A program made the translations under genes and the position numbers. Positions 1 through 3,891 of a stretch of DNA of 5,861 nucleotides are shown here, piece after piece (the stretch's first letter is position 1; each line of letters begins with the position of its first letter). The DNA comes from Rhodospirillaceae bacterium (GTDB taxonomy: Bacteria > Pseudomonadota > Alphaproteobacteria > Rhodospirillales > 2-02-FULL-58-16), in the NCBI GenBank assembly GCA_013349695.1, contig DUZD01000170.1:1-5861 (forward strand), in the 5' to 3' direction. Below the pieces are notes generated by a model. It was not told the DNA's origin. It did not search any database and worked only from the letters and a program-made list of their open reading frames with translations.

Positions 1-26
1 CGTGACGATATACCGCCGGCCATCGC

Positions 27-56
27 AAAGAAAAGCCCCGCCGGAGCGGGCGGGGC
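27..56 (-). terminator. Intrinsic terminator, minus-strand reading
   Basis: A perfect 8-bp GC stem (GCCCCGCC at 35-42 with GGCGGGGC at 49-56) encloses a 6-nt loop. Read on the minus strand, the stem is followed at once by TTTTCTTT (34 down to 27), the classic layout of a Rho-independent terminator. The plus strand has no T-run after the stem, so the signal is directional. It would end a minus-strand transcript coming from the integrase relic, or from whatever gene once ended at the TGA at 87-89, about 30 nt upstream of the stem. Confidence 0.8.
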
Positions 57-153
57 AGAGGCGAAACATGTTTTGGGTTTTGGATGTCAGGTTAAGCCGA
101 GTTTTTGCAAGAACCATCCGGGTAAATTGTGCGAAAGGCGTGGATTCGGGCCG

Positions 154-444
154 CCGCCATCTGGCGGGGTTTTCTCCTGAACGATGGCCGCGAGTTTTCG
201 CCCAGCCGAGTACGGCCTCGATACGCCCGCGAAGCCGCGATGCCGTTTCGGTTTTGGTTGTCCAGATCGGCTCGATGGCCTGCATGACCAGGCCCGTGTC
301 GATTTTGTCCACCGGCAGACTACCAAAAATGGGAAAGGCGTAAGTATCAAGGGTGTTTTGCCACTGTTGCCGGTGCTTCCTGTTCCGCCATCCCGCTTCG
401 TGCGACTTGATGTACGCTTGCCTGTACTCGGCAAAGGTCAACAT
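154..444 (-). pseudogene. P4-type tyrosine recombinase (integrase) relic, core-binding domain only
   Basis: Translating the minus strand from the ATG at 444 gives about 97 residues resembling the core-binding (SAM-like) domain of P4-family phage/island integrases. It starts MLTFAEYRQAYIKSHEAGW, then has the family-typical stretches YAFPIFGSLPV, IEPIWTTKTETASRLRGRIEAVL and GENPARWR. Identification is from memory of the family, not a search. Intact members are about 400 residues, with an N-terminal arm-binding domain (DUF4102) and a C-terminal catalytic domain carrying the R-H-R-Y residues. Neither appears here: upstream of 444 the frame is unrelated, and the resemblance stops at about 154. The frame stays open from 444 to the window's left edge, so a longer chimeric product cannot be excluded. 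The ATG has no convincing ribosome-binding site. Most likely a decayed integrase that once mobilised this region and is now inactive. Confidence 0.78.
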
Positions 445-509
445 GGACGTACTCGGACAGCCAAAAACATTAATTCGGCGGACACCACCTCCGCCACCAA
501 CCCGAAAGG

Positions 510-532
510 AACCGGGGTCGAACCTTCTCCAT
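510..532 (-). repeat. tRNA T-loop-like 23-nt repeat, copy 1 (inverted relative to copy 2)
   Basis: Read on the minus strand this is a 23-nt sequence containing GGTTCGACCCCGG. It matches 20 of 23 positions with the plus-strand sequence at 1740-1762. The core resembles the T-loop of a tRNA (GGTTCRANYCC), the region where P4-type integrases usually recombine. It lies about 65 nt upstream of the integrase relic start. No tRNA can be folded around it. It may be a worn attachment-site relic or a chance resemblance. Confidence 0.35.
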
Positions 533-589
533 CCATACGGACCGCACGGCCACGTCCGACGGCCTTTCATTCGGACCTTGCCCAGACTA

Positions 590-603
590 GGTTACATGTA
601 ACC
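590..603. promoter_or_regulatory. Perfect 14-bp palindrome, likely toxin-antitoxin operator
   Basis: GGTTACATGTAACC is a perfect palindrome ending 18 nt before the antitoxin start codon and 6 nt before its Shine-Dalgarno sequence. Antitoxins of this type commonly repress their own operon by binding palindromes over the promoter, so its placement fits an autoregulatory operator. No clear -35/-10 pair was recognised; the promoter probably overlaps or lies just upstream. The palindrome is seen directly; its role is inferred. Confidence 0.6.
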
Positions 604-621
604 GAGATCGGAGGCTTGCCT

Positions 622-849
622 ATGACGGCGAATACGAACAGAAAGCATGGCTCGCGCGACAAGGTCCGGAGCTATCGCGAGCGCGTGCGCGCCCGCGGGC
701 TGCGGCCAATCCAGATATGGGTTCCCGACACCCGCACGGCGGCCTTCCGCGTCCAGGCCCACCTCCAGTCCCTCGCCGTGGCGCAAAGCGAGTTTGCCCA
801 TGAGGATCAGGACTTCGTCGATGCGGTCTCCGGCTTGGGAGAGGCATGA
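622..849 (+). CDS. Antitoxin, MazE-like (DUF3018 family)
   Basis: This 75-residue protein should neutralise the toxin encoded directly downstream and probably binds the operator at 590-603. It has a basic N-terminal part (residues 7-28, rich in Arg/Lys), then the hallmark of the MazE-like DUF3018 family, GLRPIQIWVPDTR (26-38), and an acidic C-terminal tail (57-75) of the kind that wraps around a PemK/MazF toxin. The start at 622 is preferred over longer in-frame openings because GGAGG (610-614) sits 7 nt upstream, the length fits the family, and the palindrome lies just before it. Its stop codon overlaps the toxin start (ATGA, 846-849), so the two are translationally coupled. The family call rests on motif recognition and the paired neighbour. 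Confidence 0.88.
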   Translation: MTANTNRKHGSRDKVRSYRERVRARGLRPIQIWVPDTRTAAFRVQAHLQSLAVAQSEFAHEDQDFVDAVSGLGEA

Positions 850-1169
850 AGCGCGGCGAGGTGTGGACGGTGTCCGGCGCCGGCCATGCCGGCAAGCCGC
901 GTCCCGCCGTTATCGTCCAGGACGATCGGTTCGACGCCACCGCCTCGGTCACGGTCTGCGTCTTCACCACCGACGAAACAGAGGCTCCCCTGTTCCGCCT
1001 CCCCGTTATGCCGAGCGGGCGAAACGGCCCGCGGTTGACCTCGCGGCTGATGGTGGACAAGCTCACCACGGTTTCCAAGGGAAGGCTTGGGGAGCGGATC
1101 GGCCGCCTCGACGACGAGGATGTGGTTCGGTTGAAGCGCGCCATCCTGGTACTTTTCGGCTTGGCGTGA
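846..1169 (+). CDS. Toxin, PemK/MazF family endoribonuclease
   Basis: This 107-residue protein belongs to the PemK/MazF (CcdB-fold) toxins, which cut RNA, often at short sequence motifs, and halt growth when the antitoxin is degraded. Visible family features are the MKRGEVW start, the GKPRPAVIVQ strand with the likely catalytic Arg (R19), the Thr pair T41-T42 where the conserved active-site Thr/Ser lies, and the VDKLTTV...LGERIGRLDDEDV region near the C-terminus. Length is normal for the family and no residue is obviously missing, so it is probably functional. The start codon overlaps the antitoxin stop and has no strong ribosome-binding site of its own, which favours coupled translation and keeps toxin below antitoxin. 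No intrinsic terminator was found after it. The RNA target sequence cannot be told from here. Confidence 0.9.
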   Translation: MKRGEVWTVSGAGHAGKPRPAVIVQDDRFDATASVTVCVFTTDETEAPLFRLPVMPSGRNGPRLTSRLMVDKLTTVSKGRLGERIGRLDDEDVVRLKRAILVLFGLA

Positions 1170-1263
1170 AATCTTCAGGTCGGATCGGAGCGCCGTGGCC
1201 TCGTTCGCGCCGGGTCATGACGTCCTTTCCGGTTGGTCATCGGCCTATTTGCCGCGCCGGTTT

Positions 1264-1299
1264 GCCCAATCGAGATATTCGAATATTCAGAAATTGGGC
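1264..1299. repeat. Nested inverted repeat at the 3' end of the membrane-protein gene
   Basis: An outer 7-bp pair (GCCCAAT at 1264-1270 with ATTGGGC at 1293-1299) encloses the perfect 12-nt palindrome ATATTCGAATAT (1275-1286). It straddles the stop codon (1287-1289) of the minus-strand membrane-protein gene and lies in the convergent gap with the toxin gene. Neither strand has a T-run after the stem, so it is not a standard intrinsic terminator. It could be an RNA-stabilising or factor-dependent end, a protein-binding site, or chance. Confidence 0.45.
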
Positions 1300-1646
1300 G
1301 GCTTGGTGGGATTGACTGGCTTGCCTGGCCTTGTGCTGCTCCATTCGGCCCATAGCCGGGTCACTCCACCGACCAGAGGCACCCCAGCAATCCACTCGCT
1401 CCATTCGGCCCGCAGCCGGATCACTCCGCCGGCGATGCAAACGACGACCATGAACGGCATTGCGATGACCCATACGATAATGTAAAGGGCCACACCGATG
1501 AAGCCGCCCTCGGCGGCCCAGGAGAATAGGTCAACTGCTGTCGCCAACGCGTGTACGAAAACTCCGGCAGCAAGCGAAAGGAGCAAGTATCCGAGGACGA
1601 CGGCACCGACGCCGACCGCCACCACGATGATCCAATCTCCGTCCAT
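1287..1646 (-). CDS. Small multi-spanning membrane protein, unknown function
   Basis: A 119-residue protein that I do not recognise. It is strongly hydrophobic: residues 5-38 could form one or two membrane helices, and residues 49-74 form another. The C-terminal third is soluble-looking and contains a duplication: GGVIRLRAEWS (73-83) recurs as GGVTRLWAEWS (93-103), 20 residues apart. The tail is Pro/Lys-rich. The start ATG at 1646 has a modest AAGG (1656-1659) 9 nt upstream. The hydrophobic pattern argues that this strand is the coding one and that overlapping frames are shadows. It points towards the toxin-antitoxin operon and away from the response-regulator-like gene, and lies within the stretch that looks accessory. 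Function cannot be assigned. Confidence 0.65.
   Translation of the reverse strand: MDGDWIIVVAVGVGAVVLGYLLLSLAAGVFVHALATAVDLFSWAAEGGFIGVALYIIVWVIAMPFMVVVCIAGGVIRLRAEWSEWIAGVPLVGGVTRLWAEWSSTRPGKPVNPTKPPNF
1338..1431. repeat. Direct repeat pair (34 nt, 60-nt period) inside the membrane-protein gene
   Basis: Positions 1338-1371 and 1398-1431 match at 30 of 34 bases, with a spacing of exactly 60 bp (20 codons), so the reading frame is kept. In protein terms this is the GGV-x-RL-x-AEWS duplication in the C-terminal part of the membrane protein. Most of the changes are single-base substitutions, which suggests an older tandem duplication rather than a recent one. Confidence 0.75.
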
Positions 1647-1659
1647 ATCGGCCGACCTT

Positions 1660-1674
1660 CGTATCTCGGATACG
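1660..1674. repeat. Short inverted repeat upstream of the membrane-protein gene
   Basis: CGTATC (1660-1665) and GATACG (1669-1674) form a 6-bp inverted repeat with a 3-nt centre, ending 13 nt upstream of the membrane-protein start codon and overlapping its weak ribosome-binding region. It could be a small operator or a leader hairpin hiding the ribosome-binding site, but repeats of this size occur by chance. Confidence 0.25.
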
Positions 1675-1739
1675 TCCGGCTCTTTCTCGCTCGCGTCCGC
1701 CGGATAGATTGATTATTACTTAGCATGGCATTGGCGAAA

Positions 1740-1774
1740 ATGGAAAAGGTTCGATCCCGGCTACTCTCCCCATC
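1740..1774 (+). repeat. tRNA 3'-end-like sequence, copy 2; possible attachment-site relic
   Basis: The sequence contains GGTTCGATCCCGGC followed by TACTCTC, C and CCA (ending 1774). This is the order expected for a tRNA T-loop, 3' T-stem strand, 3' acceptor strand, discriminator and CCA end. The 5' T-stem strand (AAAGG) pairs at only two of five positions, and no matching acceptor or anticodon arm lies upstream, so this is not a working tRNA. P4-type integrases insert at tRNA 3' ends and leave such fragments at the far edge of an island. The 23 nt at 1740-1762 match 20 of 23 with the inverted copy at 510-532. The tRNA origin is inferred. Confidence 0.35.
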
Positions 1775-1844
1775 CGCCATAAACGCGGCAAACCGCTCGT
1801 CTTGGGGCCTGTTGGCGCCAGCGCGAGCAGGTCCTTGAATTTCG

Positions 1845-1850
1845 TATAAT
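1845..1850 (+). promoter_or_regulatory. Candidate -10 promoter box for the REC-REC-GGDEF gene
   Basis: A perfect TATAAT hexamer lies 49 nt before the start codon at 1900, in otherwise GC-rich DNA. No recognisable -35 hexamer sits 16-18 nt upstream and there is no extended TG motif, so the promoter may be activator-dependent or weak. Transcription would start near 1857 and give a leader of about 40 nt. AGGAG (1891-1895) precedes the ATG by 4 nt. Confidence 0.45.
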
Positions 1851-1899
1851 CCCCCGTAAGTCCAGGGAGTGACGTCGGCACGGGGGGCCGAGGAGAAAA

Positions 1900-3222
1900 A
1901 TGAGCCGTCTCGCCAATGTATTGATCGCCGCCGCCGCCGCGCCATGGCTGGATGAGCTGCTCGCCCAATTGAAAGAGCGGAATTTTTCAGCCAAAACCTG
2001 CGGCAACGCCGCCGAAACGCTCGAACATGCGCGAACGAGCCAGCCGGACGTGGCGGTCGTCGGCCTGGCTTCGCCGGATTTCGACGGCTTTCAACTGGCC
2101 GCCGACCTTGGCGAGCACGTTCCGGTGGTTCCCGTCGCCACCGGCCGCCAGCCGGAGCTATTCGCGAGGGCCCTGCAAGCGGGCGCCGCCGACTTATTTT
2201 TTTGCCCTCTCGACTACGATGAATTCTTCACCCGCCTGCGCTCCCTGCTTCGACTCTCGACAATGGTCGCGGAAGTCCACCGCCGAACGAAATTGGCCGG
2301 CCGTTTTGGAGTCAAGGTCGAGGACCACATCGACCTGAAACCAAGCGACAACCCTTATAACATCTTCGTCGCCGGCGCCGACGGCGAAGAAGAAAAGCTG
2401 ATCGGAACGATGTTCGAGGGAAATTCCCTGATCACCGCCCACCCCGATCTGCTCGCCGCCGAAAAGACGCTCACCGAAAGTTTCTACGATGCCTCGGTCA
2501 TCGCCTTGGACGAGGACATCGACCGCGAGCCGATGCTGGAGATGTGTTTGCAGCTTCGCAAGAACCCACGGCTCTATAACCTGCCGATGATTTTCCTGGC
2601 CCCGCCGGTAGCGCTTCCGGACCGTACCGCTCTCTACGGCCACGGCGCCACCGTCGTCATCGACCGGCCGCCGCCGCCGGCGCAATTGCGTTTTGTTCTG
2701 GCCAGCCAAATCAACAGCCATCGGCGGCGCTGGCAAATCCGCCAGGCGATGGACATGACTTTGCGGCAACCCATCGTCGATGCGTTGACCGGCGGCTATA
2801 CCTTCGAATTCATGCGCGCCCATCTCAGGAGCCTTATCAAATCCTCGCGCGCCTGGCGGAAACACCTGACGTTGGTTTTTTTCTCCATCCCCGATGTCAT
2901 CGGCATCCGCCGACAGTTTGGCGATGAAGCCGCCGATGATCTGGTGCAACAGTTATTCCGCTGGATCTCCGGAATGCTGCGGACCGAGGACATGACGGCG
3001 CTTTATAAAGAGCATGATTTCTGTGTCGCCTTGCCCGATACCCCCTTGGACGAGGCCGATCTCGTCATGCACCGGATCGCCGGCGTAATCAGCTACACCG
3101 ACTTCGCCCTTTGCGAGGTCTACCAGCCGATCATCATCAATGTCGAGGTGAGCATGGCCGAGCTGGAAACGAACGACAGCGTCGATAGCCTTATCGCCAG
3201 GGCGCGTATTAGACTGGATTGA
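1900..3222 (+). CDS. PleD/PopA-like REC-REC-GGDEF protein with degenerate catalytic sites
   Basis: A 440-residue protein with the PleD layout: receiver-like domain 1 (about 5-120), receiver-like domain 2 (about 150-280) and a GGDEF domain (about 288-440, beginning at DALTGGY, 294-300). Phosphorelay residues of domain 1 are lost: the acidic pair is an Ala run (10-14), the acceptor Asp is replaced by Gly55 and the conserved Lys by Cys102. In the GGDEF domain the signature is KEHDF (370-374) instead of GG(D/E)EF, and the metal-binding Asp region reads FFSIPD (327-332), so diguanylate cyclase activity is very unlikely. RTED (361-364) lies exactly five residues before KEHDF, matching the RxxD inhibitory c-di-GMP site of PleD. 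This suggests a c-di-GMP-binding effector, analogous to Caulobacter PopA, which targets proteins for cell-cycle proteolysis. There is no signal peptide or membrane helix, so it is cytoplasmic. The AGGAG at 1891-1895 supports the start. The FrnE-type gene follows after 9 nt. Confidence 0.87.
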   Translation: MSRLANVLIAAAAAPWLDELLAQLKERNFSAKTCGNAAETLEHARTSQPDVAVVGLASPDFDGFQLAADLGEHVPVVPVATGRQPELFARALQAGAADLFFCPLDYDEFFTRLRSLLRLSTMVAEVHRRTKLAGRFGVKVEDHIDLKPSDNPYNIFVAGADGEEEKLIGTMFEGNSLITAHPDLLAAEKTLTESFYDASVIALDEDIDREPMLEMCLQLRKNPRLYNLPMIFLAPPVALPDRTALYGHGATVVIDRPPPPAQLRFVLASQINSHRRRWQIRQAMDMTLRQPIVDALTGGYTFEFMRAHLRSLIKSSRAWRKHLTLVFFSIPDVIGIRRQFGDEAADDLVQQLFRWISGMLRTEDMTALYKEHDFCVALPDTPLDEADLVMHRIAGVISYTDFALCEVYQPIIINVEVSMAELETNDSVDSLIARARIRLD

Positions 3223-3231
3223 ACGGCAAAC

Positions 3232-3888
3232 GTGGAAACAGCCATCGGTATCCGAATCGATATCGTTTTCGACCCTGTCTGTCCGTGGTGCTATATCGGC
3301 AAGCGGCGCCTGGAACAGGCCTTTGATCTGCGTCCCAACATCAAGGTCACGCCCTTATGGCGGCCTTTTCTGCTCAATCCCGAAATACCGGCCAGCGGCA
3401 TCGACCGCACCGCCTACCTGGTCAAGAAGTTCGGTAGCGAGGCGCGGGTGAGTCGCGTCTTCGGCGCCATCGCCGAGGCCGGGCAGTCGGTCGAGATCGG
3501 TTTCGCGTTCGACAAGATCCGCCGTACCCCGAACACGGTAAATGCCCACCGCCTGGTCCGTTTCGCCGCTCCCTTCGGCAAGGCCGGCGACGCCGTCGAA
3601 GCCTTGTTTCACGACTATTTCGTCAACGGCCACGACATCGGCGAGATCGACGTGCTGGTGGCGCTCGGCGGCGGCCTCGGCTTCGACGCCGCCGCCTTGC
3701 ATGGCTACCTGAAAAGCAACGAGAACATGGATTTGGTCTACGAGGAAAACGCCCGCGCCCACCGCCTTGGCATCAACGGCGTGCCGGCTTTTGTCTTCAA
3801 CGATACCCTGGCCATCTCCGGCGCCCAGGAACCGCGGGTCCTGGCCCGCATCCTCGATGCCGCGAAGGAAACCGAAGACGCCGCTTGA
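3232..3888 (+). CDS. DsbA-family oxidoreductase, FrnE-like (cytoplasmic)
   Basis: A 218-residue thioredoxin-fold protein of the DsbA/2-hydroxychromene-2-carboxylate isomerase superfamily. It begins with a beta strand leading into FDPVCPWCYIGKRRL, which carries a CPWC redox motif (Cys17-Cys20); the cis-proline loop is GVPAF (Val184-Pro185). The helical insert between these and the short strand after the cis-Pro fit the FrnE subgroup. No signal peptide is visible, so unlike DsbA it should act in the cytoplasm, plausibly in thiol redox or polyketide-type chemistry; the substrate is unknown. The start is GTG at 3232, 9 nt after the upstream stop; no strong Shine-Dalgarno is visible, so translation is probably coupled to the GGDEF-like gene. 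An intact CPWC argues for oxidoreductase rather than isomerase activity. Its stop lies 3 nt from the convergent mfd stop, with no terminator between. Confidence 0.88.
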   Translation: METAIGIRIDIVFDPVCPWCYIGKRRLEQAFDLRPNIKVTPLWRPFLLNPEIPASGIDRTAYLVKKFGSEARVSRVFGAIAEAGQSVEIGFAFDKIRRTPNTVNAHRLVRFAAPFGKAGDAVEALFHDYFVNGHDIGEIDVLVALGGGLGFDAAALHGYLKSNENMDLVYEENARAHRLGINGVPAFVFNDTLAISGAQEPRVLARILDAAKETEDAA

Positions 3889-3891
3889 TCC

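Noticed and set aside
87..434. Minus-strand 115-residue open frame
   Set aside because: It overlaps the integrase relic in another frame, and its sequence is low in hydrophobic pattern and rich in Arg/Ser/Pro, typical of a shadow frame. Only its last codons and stop may be meaningful.
477..495. 6-bp hairpin (GGCGGA/TCCGCC) as a terminator
   Set aside because: There is no T-run on either side, and short GC stems are common by chance in this composition.
184..621. Long in-frame plus-strand extension upstream of the antitoxin
   Set aside because: The family length is about 75 residues, a good Shine-Dalgarno directly precedes 622, and the extension crosses the antisense of the integrase relic with no protein-like pattern.
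1698..1774. A complete tRNA gene ending at the CCA at 1772-1774
   Set aside because: No acceptor 5' strand matching TACTCTC, no D-arm or anticodon arm could be found in the 76 nt before it, and the T-stem pairs at only two of five positions.
2194..2949. 251-residue minus-strand open frame opposite the REC-REC-GGDEF gene
   Set aside because: It is a shadow of a well-supported coding gene; the peptide shows no domain and no ribosome-binding site was apparent.
3007..3021. Active diguanylate cyclase annotation for the 1900-3222 gene
   Set aside because: The signature GG(D/E)EF is KEHDF and the metal-binding residues are replaced, so synthesis of c-di-GMP is not expected.
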